A model generated the notes under the pieces. That model saw only the letters and a list, made by a program, of their open reading frames with translations. It did no database searches and was not told where the DNA came from. 64,000 nucleotides of DNA from Pseudotabrizicola algicola (GTDB taxonomy: Bacteria; Pseudomonadota; Alphaproteobacteria; Rhodobacterales; Rhodobacteraceae), in assembly GCF_010915705.1 (NCBI RefSeq), contig NZ_JAAIKE010000002.1:496001-560000 (forward strand). The letters are read 5' to 3'. The stretch's first letter is position 1, and the number at the start of each line of letters is the position of its first letter. Positions 56,161 to 64,000 of the stretch are shown piece after piece. The position numbers and the translations under genes are program-made.

Positions 56161-58235
56161 AGCGGAACGAGGCCGACGATGGCAGGGCGCGCTTCAAGCC
56201 CGATTTCATCATAGGAGAGAACGGGCGCGGTCAGACCCTTTGCGGCCAAGACAGTCCGCACAAAGCGCCGCCGTAGGGTAGTCGTCACCACTGCGGCGGT
56301 TATGCCGCCTTCGGCAGCGCGGTTCACCTTTTCGGCAAGCAAGCCGGACAAGCGCGCGAATTGGTCGGGGGGCAGTGCAATGTCACTCTGGCCCCTCTCG
56401 CCCTCAACCTGATAGGATAAAAATGTTTTTTCCCATTCGGGTGCGATCTGGATCAGGGGAATGGTGCCATCTTGGCGCTTGAGCTCGGCCACCAGTTGAA
56501 AGCCGATCTTGTGGCGGACGTGTTCGCAAACCGCTTCGGGCGATGACAGGCCCCTGCCTTCGGCAATTGCCTCAAGAATAAGCGGCAGGTTGCGGATAGA
56601 CACCCTTTCGTCAAGGAGCAGCCGCAAGACGGACAGAAGCAGATCAACCGGCACCTTTTCGGGAATCATCTCATCAAGGAGTTTGCGATTGGCATCGGCC
56701 CGCGCGGAGTCGGAGACGGTGACGAATTCGTCCAACAGGCGGCGCAGGCCCCGCAGAGACAAAAGCCTGGCGAGATTTGCGCGGATGACTTCCAGAAGAT
56801 GGGTTGCCAACACCTCGGGCGGGGAAACCACCGTCAACCCAGCGATCACGGCATCCTCCTGCCGTTCGGGCAATATCCAGCGGGCGGGAGTGCCGTAGAC
56901 CGGTTCGCTGACATCGATCCCGTCCGGGGCCGGAATGCCTTCATTGAGGAGCATCAGCGAGCGGTCGGGCATAAGCCGATTGGTCACCCGCTCTACCCCT
57001 TGAATCTTGATGCGATAGGTGCCGGGAGGCAGCGCCGGTTCATCGGTCAAGCGTATTTCGGGCAAAATCAGCCCGTAACTGGCCGCGATATGGTTGCGCA
57101 TGTTTCCGATGCGGCCATCCAGTCCGGTGGCCGGGTCCAGCACCATCGCCACAAGGTCAGGCGAAAACTCCAGATGCAGTTCGTCAAAATCGAGGACATC
57201 GCCAAGGATACGTTTGCGGACGGGTTCAGCCACAGGAAGGGGGCCAGCGCTGCGGTGCGTATCGCGGCGATGGACCCATACCGCCGTGGCCGCCAGACCA
57301 GCCGCGCCCAGGATGAAAGGAATAAAAGGCATACCGGGGACGAGCGCAAAAAGAGCCATCAGCACGGCCACAGTGCCCAACGCGCCCGGATAACGGCCGA
57401 GCTGGGCAAAGAACGAAACATCTGCCGCGCCTTTCGCGCCCCCCCGTGCAAGCAAAAGGGCAGCCGCCACCGATATGATGACAGCCGGAATCTGGCTGAC
57501 CAGCCCATCGCCCACCGTCAGGATCGCATAGGTCTTGAATGCCTGCGCAACCGGCATGTCATGGATGAATATTCCCATGACCAAACCCATGACGATGTTG
57601 AGAAGCGTGATGAGAAGCCCGGCAACAGCGTCGCCCTTGACGAATTTCGACGCACCATCAAGTGAGCCGAAAAAGTTTGTCTCGGCCAGTTCACGCTCTC
57701 GCCGCTCTTTTGCTTCGGTGTGATCGATCGCTCCGGCAGCCATGTCGGCATCAATTGCCAACTGTCGCCCCGGCATGCCGTCAAGGGCAAAGCGCGCGCC
57801 CACTTCGGCCATCCGGCCAGCGCCCTTGGTGATGACCATGAAGTTCACGATCAGCAGCACACAGAAGATGACCAGACCCAACAGCACATTGCCGCCCATG
57901 ATGAAACTGGCAAACCCCGCGATCACCGCGCCTGCGGCGTCGGTGCCGGTGTGTCCCTCTCCGATGATCAGCTTGGTCGAGGAGACGTTGAGCGAGAGGC
58001 GCAACATCAGGGAGGATAGCAGGATGGTCGGAAAGGCGGAGAAATCGAGCGGACGTTCGATGAAAAGGGTTACCGTCAGCATCAGGATGGCGAGCGCGAA
58101 AGACAGGGCAAGCCCGATATCGAGCAGCCACGCCGGAACAGGCAGCACCATCATCACGATGACAGCCATGAGCGCCAAGGCAAGGAGGATTGTGGGGCGG
58201 AACAACAGGGCGAGCGTGGGCGTGACGGTCATCAT
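56157..58235 (-). CDS. flhA: Flagellar export apparatus protein FlhA
   Basis: The 692-residue protein has an N-terminal membrane domain of about eight helices and the FHIPEP-type cytoplasmic loop with GRMAEVGARFALDGMPGRQL. A large C-terminal export-substrate platform follows. It is the central channel-associated component of the type III gate. The order flhA-fliR-flhB is a leftward operon. The start could be three bases later (MTVTPT). Confidence 0.97.
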   Translation of the reverse strand: MMTVTPTLALLFRPTILLALALMAVIVMMVLPVPAWLLDIGLALSFALAILMLTVTLFIERPLDFSAFPTILLSSLMLRLSLNVSSTKLIIGEGHTGTDAAGAVIAGFASFIMGGNVLLGLVIFCVLLIVNFMVITKGAGRMAEVGARFALDGMPGRQLAIDADMAAGAIDHTEAKERRERELAETNFFGSLDGASKFVKGDAVAGLLITLLNIVMGLVMGIFIHDMPVAQAFKTYAILTVGDGLVSQIPAVIISVAAALLLARGGAKGAADVSFFAQLGRYPGALGTVAVLMALFALVPGMPFIPFILGAAGLAATAVWVHRRDTHRSAGPLPVAEPVRKRILGDVLDFDELHLEFSPDLVAMVLDPATGLDGRIGNMRNHIAASYGLILPEIRLTDEPALPPGTYRIKIQGVERVTNRLMPDRSLMLLNEGIPAPDGIDVSEPVYGTPARWILPERQEDAVIAGLTVVSPPEVLATHLLEVIRANLARLLSLRGLRRLLDEFVTVSDSARADANRKLLDEMIPEKVPVDLLLSVLRLLLDERVSIRNLPLILEAIAEGRGLSSPEAVCEHVRHKIGFQLVAELKRQDGTIPLIQIAPEWEKTFLSYQVEGERGQSDIALPPDQFARLSGLLAEKVNRAAEGGITAAVVTTTLRRRFVRTVLAAKGLTAPVLSYDEIGLEARPAIVGLVPL

Positions 58236-58239
58236 GAGC

Positions 58240-58953
58240 CTACCGGAACAAGGGCACGGCGGGCCGGTCTTGGGCGCTGGCTACCAATGAGCCAAGCCCG
58301 CCCGCCCCGACCGGTCGAAGAAGTGGGTAGCGATTGCTGCGCAGGGCCGATCTGGCCGGTTGATCGTCGCTGAATGACGCGGCACGTGGGGTCTGGGGGA
58401 CCGTTGCGAGCAGGGCCGACACCTTGGCCTGATAGGAAGTGGCGGCCCCGCTTTGCCGGGAGTGGTAGGCGCCGATCGCGGCGTCCCATGATCCGAATTC
58501 ATCGAACAGCTTCAGCAGAAAGCGCGCTGCGTAGTGGGCATTCTGGTCAGGATCAAACATCGCCTCAAGCGAGGTAAACTCTGCCGCATGCCAACGGATG
58601 TTGATCTGAAAGCAGCCGATGTCGATGTTTCGTTGCCCATCCGCCAAGGCGCGCAGAACATGATCTGTTGCATCGCCCAACGAGTCGAAAAATGCACCAT
58701 CACCCGCTTGATTGACGGTCCAAGGCCACGGTGACAGAACGCCACCCACGTTGCGGCCCGATTCAACCCGTGAAATCGCCAGAAGAATGTCGAGCGGCAC
58801 GCCGGTTTTTGCGGCCGCATCTGCTGCAGCAACATCGCAAAGCTGCGCTGCGCCTGCCGGCATGCGCGCCCATGCGAGGGGTGGTGACCACGCCTGAAGC
58901 AACAGCCAAGAACACAGCCCCCAGCCAAGCAGCAAGACGGGCCTTTGTTGCAT
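58240..58953 (-). CDS. Lytic transglycosylase, flagellar SltF-like
   Basis: The ATG at 58953 (MQQRPVLLLGWGLC) follows an AGGTG site by 7 bp; a GTG at 58962 is less likely. The 237-residue protein has a hydrophobic signal segment and an SLT domain with the catalytic glutamate in LLAISRVESGR and the motif DIGCFQINIRWHAAEF. It lies 4 bp before flhA on the same strand. In Rhodobacter the rod-opening transglycosylase SltF is separate from FlgJ, and FlgJ here has no hydrolase domain. This protein should therefore open peptidoglycan for the rod. Confidence 0.82.
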   Translation of the reverse strand: MQQRPVLLLGWGLCSWLLLQAWSPPLAWARMPAGAAQLCDVAAADAAAKTGVPLDILLAISRVESGRNVGGVLSPWPWTVNQAGDGAFFDSLGDATDHVLRALADGQRNIDIGCFQINIRWHAAEFTSLEAMFDPDQNAHYAARFLLKLFDEFGSWDAAIGAYHSRQSGAATSYQAKVSALLATVPQTPRAASFSDDQPARSALRSNRYPLLRPVGAGGLGSLVASAQDRPAVPLFR

Positions 58954-59127
58954 GGGATTCACCTATGTGGTTGCAAGCGCCGTTCTGGCGATCTTTCGGA
59001 CCATACGAAGCGAATCTTTCCAAAACGGAAACGTTTACGGGCCGGAAGCGGGGTTGACCCTGCCTCTGGCCTCGTTACCCTTGCGCGCGATGGTGGATGC
59101 AACCCCCAAAAGTGACGGAGCGGACAG

Positions 59128-59373
59128 ATGACCCAACGGCTGCATTTGGTTTTCGGCGGCGAATTGATAGATCCGTCGAAATCGACTTTTGCCAATGTGA
59201 ACGACATTCATATTGTGGGAATGTTTCCCGATTATGCCTCGGCGCACAAGGCGTGGAAGGCAGAGGCGCAGCGCACGGTGGACAATGCCCATATGCGCTA
59301 TTTCATCGCACATATTCATCGCCTGCGGGATGAAGAGCAGCCAGCATCGCCCACGGAAGAACTGGGCCGGTAA
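59128..59373 (+). CDS. DUF4170 family protein
   Basis: The 81-residue protein (MTQRLHLVFGGELIDPSKST) matches the small DUF4170 family, with HIVGMFPDYASAHKAWKAEA and AHMRYFIAHIHRL as conserved parts. No function is known to me. It starts after GGAGCGG and lies 12 bp before waaA. In related bacteria it often precedes the Kdo transferase gene, so a role with the envelope pathway is possible but unproven. Confidence 0.85.
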   Translation: MTQRLHLVFGGELIDPSKSTFANVNDIHIVGMFPDYASAHKAWKAEAQRTVDNAHMRYFIAHIHRLRDEEQPASPTEELGR

Positions 59374-59385
59374 TCGTCCAGACAG

Positions 59386-60582
59386 ATGGTGCATTCGCTT
59401 GGCCTGACGCTTTACAATTTGCGTCCCCGGCGCGCGCCGTCCATCGCAACCGTGTGGGCGGAGCGGCCGACTGGCCGGCTGGTCTGGATGCACGCCCCAA
59501 GCGTCGAAACGGCGCGTGGCCTTCTGGAACTTGCAAGTCGTCTGATCGATGAAGAAAATGTCTCGGTTTTGATGACCTGTGCGGATGCCTTGCCTGCACG
59601 CCAAGGCATTCTCAGGGCGCAGCCGCCCGAGGATCGTCCCGCCGAGGCGCGGGCGTTTCTTGACCATTGGCAACCGGATTTAGCCCTGTTTTCGGATGGC
59701 GAATTGCGCCCTGCCGTTTTGCATGCCGCAGAGGAACGCGGGCTGCGTCCGATCATCGTCGACGGACGGGCGCCCTATGTGTTGAAGGATCGCAACGGGT
59801 GGTACCCGGGGCTGATGCGGTCTGCTCTGCAGGGGTTCAGCCATGTGCTGACGATGGATGAAGTCGCAGCCCGGGCATTTCGCAAGAACGGGGCGGCGCT
59901 GTCGGCGGTCAGTGTGGTCGGTCGCATGGAAGAAGACAGCGCTGCACTGCCATGCCTCGAGGCAGAGCGCGCGGCATTGGCCAAGCTGTTGGCGACAAGG
60001 CCGGTCTGGCTTGCCGCCGGTCTGCCCGAGGCAGAGGAAAGCGCCGTGATCGCCGCGCACCGGGCTGCGCAAAGCCTGGCGCATCGCCTATTGCTGATCA
60101 TTGCCCCGGAAGATCCAGGGCGCGCACCTGCCTTGGCCAAGCGGCTTGCCGACGAGGAGGGGTGGATCGTGGCAGAGCGGGCAGAGGACCAGGAGCCCGA
60201 CCCCGAGGTCGAGGTGTTCGTGGCCGATGGCATGGCGGAGCTTGGGCTGTGGTATCGGCTTGCCCCGATCACCTTCATGGGCGGAAGTCTGGCGGGGCAA
60301 GGGTGCCTGCGCAATCCGATGGAACCGGCGGCGCTTGGTTCGGCGATTCTCTACGGACCGCGTCCGGGTGTGTTTGGCAGCACATTCGGGCGGCTTGGCG
60401 CAGCGCGTGCGGCACGCGCGGTGGGGAGTGCCGGAGATCTTGGCGAGGCCCTGTCAGACCTGTTGTCGCCAGACCGTGCGGCCCGACTTGCGCAATCGGC
60501 TTGGATCGTGGCTTCGGACGGGGCAGAGGTGACCGAGCGGGTGATGGCAGTGGTCCGCCGTGCCTTGGCAGGAGAGACCTGA
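59386..60582 (+). CDS. waaA: 3-deoxy-D-manno-octulosonic acid (Kdo) transferase
   Basis: The 398-residue glycosyltransferase has the N-terminal WaaA pattern ([27 protein letters not shown]) and a C-terminal GT-B donor-binding part including [20 protein letters not shown]. It attaches Kdo to lipid A precursor at the inner membrane. Its stop overlaps the lpxK start (TGATG at 60580-60584), so the two lipid A genes are co-translated. Confidence 0.92.
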   Translation: MVHSLGLTLYNLRPRRAPSIATVWAERPTGRLVWMHAPSVETARGLLELASRLIDEENVSVLMTCADALPARQGILRAQPPEDRPAEARAFLDHWQPDLALFSDGELRPAVLHAAEERGLRPIIVDGRAPYVLKDRNGWYPGLMRSALQGFSHVLTMDEVAARAFRKNGAALSAVSVVGRMEEDSAALPCLEAERAALAKLLATRPVWLAAGLPEAEESAVIAAHRAAQSLAHRLLLIIAPEDPGRAPALAKRLADEEGWIVAERAEDQEPDPEVEVFVADGMAELGLWYRLAPITFMGGSLAGQGCLRNPMEPAALGSAILYGPRPGVFGSTFGRLGAARAARAVGSAGDLGEALSDLLSPDRAARLAQSAWIVASDGAEVTERVMAVVRRALAGET

Positions 60583-61556
60583 TGCGCCCGCCCGCGTTCT
60601 GGATGAACCCTCGAACGGCACCGGGCCTTGCCGCGCGATTGCTACAGCCCTTGGGGTTCGCCTACGGTGCTGCGACGGCACGCAGGGTCGCACGCACCGG
60701 GTATCGCGCGTCGGTTCCGGTCATCTGCATTGGCAATCTGAATGTAGGCGGCACAGGCAAAACACCCGCGACGCTTGCGCTTTTGATGCGGGTTTCCGGC
60801 GCTCAGGTTGTATCGCGTGGTTATGGCGGAGCGTTGGCCGGTCCGGTAAGGGTCGACCCGCTGCGGCACAGCGCAGCCGAAGTCGGCGATGAGCCCCTTT
60901 TGCTGGCCGCCTTCGCGCCCACCTGGGTGGCAAAGGACCGTGCGGCAGGCGCGCGGGCCGCCGAAGCAGCTGGCGCTAAGCTGATCCTGTTGGACGATGG
61001 CTTTCAGAACCCCTCGGTCCATAAGGATCTGTCCTTGATAGTGGTCGATGCGGAGCGCGGCTTTGGCAATGGCCTGTGCCTTCCCGCAGGTCCGTTGCGG
61101 GAACCCGTGGCGGCAGGACTGGCACGGGCGCATGCGCTTTTGTCTATCGGTGACCCAGCGGCGCAAGAGCGGTTTCAGCGCGATTGGGGCCACCTGATTG
61201 CCCTGCCTCACCTGCGCGGTGTGCTGCGTCCGTTGAAGATGGGCATGGACTGGCAGGGGCAGCGCGTGCTTGCCTTTGCTGGGATAGGGCATCCTGAAAA
61301 GTTCTTTGCCACTCTGCGGAGCCAAGGGGCCGAGATTGTGCGGGCCGTGTCCCTCGACGACCATCAGCCCTTGTCAGATACTTTGCTGCGACGACTCGAA
61401 GCCGAAGCAGATGGCTTGGGCGCGCAACTGGTGACCACCGAGAAAGATCAGGTCCGCCTGCCTGCGAGTTTCCGGCCCAAGGTCCTGACGCTTGTGGTCC
61501 GGTTGGAGGTAGAGGATTGGTCAGCCTTGGATCATGCGATCGCCGGGCTGGCTTGA
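60582..61556 (+). CDS. lpxK: Tetraacyldisaccharide 4'-kinase
   Basis: The start at 60582 ([20 protein letters not shown]) overlaps the waaA stop and gives 324 residues. The P-loop [12 protein letters not shown] lies at about 49-60, and the family motif [17 protein letters not shown] follows. LpxK phosphorylates the lipid A disaccharide at the 4' position. It is convergent with the CoA-transferase gene, 13 bp away. Confidence 0.94.
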   Translation: MRPPAFWMNPRTAPGLAARLLQPLGFAYGAATARRVARTGYRASVPVICIGNLNVGGTGKTPATLALLMRVSGAQVVSRGYGGALAGPVRVDPLRHSAAEVGDEPLLLAAFAPTWVAKDRAAGARAAEAAGAKLILLDDGFQNPSVHKDLSLIVVDAERGFGNGLCLPAGPLREPVAAGLARAHALLSIGDPAAQERFQRDWGHLIALPHLRGVLRPLKMGMDWQGQRVLAFAGIGHPEKFFATLRSQGAEIVRAVSLDDHQPLSDTLLRRLEAEADGLGAQLVTTEKDQVRLPASFRPKVLTLVVRLEVEDWSALDHAIAGLA

Positions 61557-61569
61557 CCCCGGCCTGCCC

Positions 61570-62697
61570 TCAGCTTTCTGTCTCTGCCTGATGTTCGCCA
61601 AGTTTCGGCGCGGGTCGGTACAAGGCAAGCTCTGCACCCGAGAAGCGGAACGGAGAGCGCACCCCCGGCACACCATCCGGCGCAATTTGCATGCCGCGCG
61701 CCACGATCTGCGGATCGGCAAACACCTCTTTCAGATCATTGATCGGACCAGCGGGCACGCCTTCTCCTTCGCAGGCAGCCAGAAGATCGGATTTTGACCA
61801 AGTGCGTGTTGCCGCTGTCAGGCGGGCTGTCAGGGCATCCCGATTGCGCACGCGGTCCGCGTTGGTCAGGAAGTCAGGGGCGGTCGCCATGTCAGCCAAC
61901 CCAAGGATCTTGCACAGCCGCTGATATTGGCTGTCATTTCCCGTCGCAAGGATCAGCCAGCCATCCGCGCAATCAAAGACTGCATAGGGGGCCAGATTGG
62001 GATGTGCATTGCCCATTTTGGTGGGCGCGGAGCCTGTCGCGAGATAGTTCATCGCCTGATTGGCCATCGTCGCGGCTGCGACATCCATCAACGCCATGTC
62101 GATATGCTGGCCAAGGCCTGTGCTGTGCCGTTGATGCAAAGCCGCAAGAATAGCCGTAGCAGCATAGATGCCGGTGAAGATATCGGTCACCGCGACGCCC
62201 ACCTTCTGGGGCTGGCCTTCAGGAGAGCCGGTCACGCTCATCAGTCCAGCCATGCCCTGAATGATGAAGTCATATCCCGCGCGATGCGCATAGGGCCCGT
62301 CCTGGCCAAAGCCAGTGATGGAACAGTAGATCAAGCGGGGGTTCAATCTGTGCAGGCTATCATAATCCAGCCCGTATTTCGCCAGACCGCCCACCTTGAA
62401 ATTCTCGATCACCACATCGGCATCCGCCACCAGACGGCGCACGGTTTGCTGGCCTTCGGGGGTGCGGAAATCGCATGTGACAGAGCGCTTACCCCGATTT
62501 GTCGCGTGGAAATAGGCCGCCGACCTGTCGCCTTCGCGCTCGATGAAGGGCGGCCCCCAGCGACGGGTATCGTCGCCTTCGGGGGCCTCCACCTTGATGA
62601 CATCCGCTCCGAGATCGGCCAAGGTTTGTCCGGCCCACGGGCCCGCAAGGATGCGCGCCAGTTCAATGACCTTAACCCCGGCCAGCGGAGACGTCAT
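61570..62697 (-). CDS. CaiB/BaiF-family CoA-transferase
   Basis: The 375-residue class III CoA-transferase has an N-terminal LAGVKVIELARILAGPWAGQ and the catalytic aspartate in VAVTDIFTGIYAATAI (about residue 168). Members move CoA between carboxylic acids such as formate/oxalate, carnitine or succinate/mesaconate. The substrate here cannot be told. The start overlaps the DsbA-like stop (ATGA), an arrangement with no obvious metabolic logic. Confidence 0.92.
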   Translation of the reverse strand: MTSPLAGVKVIELARILAGPWAGQTLADLGADVIKVEAPEGDDTRRWGPPFIEREGDRSAAYFHATNRGKRSVTCDFRTPEGQQTVRRLVADADVVIENFKVGGLAKYGLDYDSLHRLNPRLIYCSITGFGQDGPYAHRAGYDFIIQGMAGLMSVTGSPEGQPQKVGVAVTDIFTGIYAATAILAALHQRHSTGLGQHIDMALMDVAAATMANQAMNYLATGSAPTKMGNAHPNLAPYAVFDCADGWLILATGNDSQYQRLCKILGLADMATAPDFLTNADRVRNRDALTARLTAATRTWSKSDLLAACEGEGVPAGPINDLKEVFADPQIVARGMQIAPDGVPGVRSPFRFSGAELALYRPAPKLGEHQAETES

Positions 62698-63380
62698 TCC
62701 TTTGCAAGCTCTGCGTCGAGAATGACCTTCAGATCGGCATAGGACATGTTCGAATGTTTGGTGCCGTTGATGATAAGTGTCGGGGTGCCCTGCACCTCAT
62801 ACTCCTTCATCACCGTCTCGTAGTGATCCACCATCGCTTGCGCCTTCGCGCCGTCCTGCATGCAGGCATCGAGCTGGGCATCGTCCATGCCCGCGGTGCG
62901 CCCGATCTTTTTCAGATTGGCGACGACGACATTCGGATCATCCGAACCGGCCCAGTTCTGGACATCGCGATAAAGCATGTCTTGCACACCGAAGTATTTC
63001 ATCTCGCCGCCACAGCGGGCCACCATTGCCGCCCACAGGCCATAGCGGTCAAAGTAAACCTCGCGGTAAATGAAGTGGATCTTGCCGGTGTCGATGTAGT
63101 CACGCTTCAGGTCCTTGAACACATTGGCGTGGAAATTCGCGCAATGCGGGCAGGTATACGACGCGTATTCGATCAGAGTTACCTTGGCATCGACCGGGCC
63201 AAGGGTCATGTCCTTGATCTCGATCGCCTGCGTGTCGGCAGCGGGTGCAGTGTCCTGCGCCATGGCGCTGGAAACGGGGAGCAGCGACTGTCCGGCTTGA
63301 TCAGACGACATCGACCAGAGGCCGAACCCGCCAGCCATGACAAGGGCCGCAGCGGCCAAGGTTGCTTTCTTTGACATCAT
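62694..63380 (-). CDS. DsbA-family thioredoxin-fold protein
   Basis: The 228-residue protein has an N-terminal signal or anchor (residues 4-24) and a thioredoxin fold with the active site CPHC in SYTCPHCANF (about 76-79). A cis-proline loop in VQGTPTLIINGTKHSNM is also present. It likely oxidises or isomerises disulfides in the periplasm. The start overlaps the DciA-like stop and the stop overlaps the CoA-transferase start, so the three genes form one operon. Confidence 0.9.
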   Translation of the reverse strand: MMSKKATLAAAALVMAGGFGLWSMSSDQAGQSLLPVSSAMAQDTAPAADTQAIEIKDMTLGPVDAKVTLIEYASYTCPHCANFHANVFKDLKRDYIDTGKIHFIYREVYFDRYGLWAAMVARCGGEMKYFGVQDMLYRDVQNWAGSDDPNVVVANLKKIGRTAGMDDAQLDACMQDGAKAQAMVDHYETVMKEYEVQGTPTLIINGTKHSNMSYADLKVILDAELAKE

Positions 63381-63916
63381 TTCTCGCCTTCTGTCGTCTT
63401 GCGACGGTTTAAGATGTTTTCGGCCAGGGCTTCAAGGGCCGCACGCAGGCCGGGGTCTTGGATCGGGGCCGCCGTTTCGGTTGCCCGGGCCTTTATCGCA
63501 GGGTCGACCGCTGCTGCCGCTTTGGGGGCGGGCGAAAATTCGGCCTGACCTTCGGCAAAACCGATGGGCGCGGTCTGGGTCAGCAAGACCCGCGAAATTG
63601 CGTTGTAGCCATAGACCGCGTTGACCTTGGTGCGGATCATCTCTTTTTGCATCTCGATCATCGGGGCCATTGGCCCCGTGGTCAAAAGCGTCAGGGTGCC
63701 GCCAAAGCCATCACGCCCATAGCCCACCTTGACAGGCCGCGTGCATTTGGCCAGTTCCTCGCCCACCACATCTGCCCAGTGGGTCAACAGGCGCGCCACG
63801 GCAAAACCGCGCGACTCTCCCGCCGCGCGGACAGGGTCTTTCATCAGCCCGAAGGCAGGTTCAAACCCCCGCATCCGGCGTGATGGCTGTTGTGAATGGG
63901 TCGCGTTGCGGGCCAT
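63377..63916 (-). CDS. DUF721/DciA-like protein
   Basis: The 179-residue protein has the DUF721 core (LTHWADVVGEELAKCTRPVK, then TLTLLTTGPMAPMIEMQKEM), related to DciA, the replicative helicase loader. An alanine-rich C-terminal extension follows. Alphaproteobacterial members are often adjacent to a DsbA-like gene, as here. Whether it loads DnaB is not shown. The first 20 residues are basic and may be dispensable. Confidence 0.85.
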   Translation of the reverse strand: MARNATHSQQPSRRMRGFEPAFGLMKDPVRAAGESRGFAVARLLTHWADVVGEELAKCTRPVKVGYGRDGFGGTLTLLTTGPMAPMIEMQKEMIRTKVNAVYGYNAISRVLLTQTAPIGFAEGQAEFSPAPKAAAAVDPAIKARATETAAPIQDPGLRAALEALAENILNRRKTTEGEK

Positions 63917-64000
63917 CTGGTATCCTGTGACACTCCCGCTATCTTATCGCCTCAGGGCAGCGCCGCCAGAGGCAAGACCGAACAAAGGGCATAAAGATTG
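63917..64000. other. Window end, no gene resolved
   Basis: The last 84 bp lie upstream of the DciA-like gene and show no start codon with a ribosome-binding site before the window ends. The region likely holds the promoter of the leftward operon, possibly divergent to a gene beyond the window. Confidence 0.3.

Overview
The window is a high-GC alphaproteobacterial chromosome segment that reads as Rhodobacterales/Rhodobacteraceae. The main reasons are FlaF and FlbT next to a flagellin gene, an alpha-type flagellar gene order with a separate flagellar transglycosylase, the dnaA-dnaN-recF-gyrB block, ubiE-ubiB, and tightly packed operons with many ATGA start/stop overlaps. The genus cannot be named from sequence alone. 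No rRNA, tRNA, CRISPR array or insertion sequence was recognised.

Region 1 (1-5.8 kb) has a partial LacI-family regulator divergent from an ABC importer (binding protein, fused permease, ATPase) and an inositol-monophosphatase-family phosphatase. The importer resembles the 'ferric iron' class, but its context and residues point to sugar-phosphate or other organophosphate uptake. Region 2 (5.8-13 kb) is a leftward operon with a betaine-type ABC importer, an aminoglycoside/choline-kinase-fold kinase and a dimethylglycine-dehydrogenase-like FAD/GcvT enzyme. A DeoR regulator is divergent from it.

Region 3 (14-21.5 kb) holds a methyltransferase, a second choline-kinase-like protein, an M20 deacylase, RidA, a DUF1028 protein, a LysR regulator, a flavin monooxygenase-like protein and a Rieske oxygenase. 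A 53-bp element (CCAGCCTAA, 17 nt, then a 27-bp block) occurs upstream of both ridA and the flavoprotein gene, on either side of lysR. This suggests that one regulator controls both units. Region 4 (21.5-29.4 kb) encodes a complete five-step histidine-to-glutamate route (HutH, HutU, HutI, HutF, HutG) with HutC and HutD, and has a HutC-like palindrome between hutI and hutF. Rieske and DMGDH-like demethylases beside hut genes raise the possibility that methylated histidine or another betaine is fed into this pathway.

Region 5 (29.5-41.9 kb) is housekeeping: gyrB, a LysE-family exporter, recF, dnaN, dnaA, rpsT, an enoyl-CoA hydratase, mutM, ubiE and ubiB. Region 6 (41.9-59 kb) is about half of a flagellar regulon: flgD, fliK, a FlgJ rod-binding domain, a FlgN-like protein, flagellin with a structured leader, flaF, flbT, a DUF1217 protein, fliI, flgB, flgC, fliE, fliQ, flgF, flgG, flgA, flgH, fliL, a FliJ-like small protein, flhB, fliR, flhA and an SltF-like transglycosylase. 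The MS ring, C ring, stator, hook, hook-associated, P-ring and FliP genes are not in the window. Region 7 (59-64 kb) has a DUF4170 protein, waaA and lpxK for lipid A/Kdo synthesis, and a convergent operon of a DciA-like protein, a DsbA-like thioredoxin and a CaiB-type CoA-transferase.
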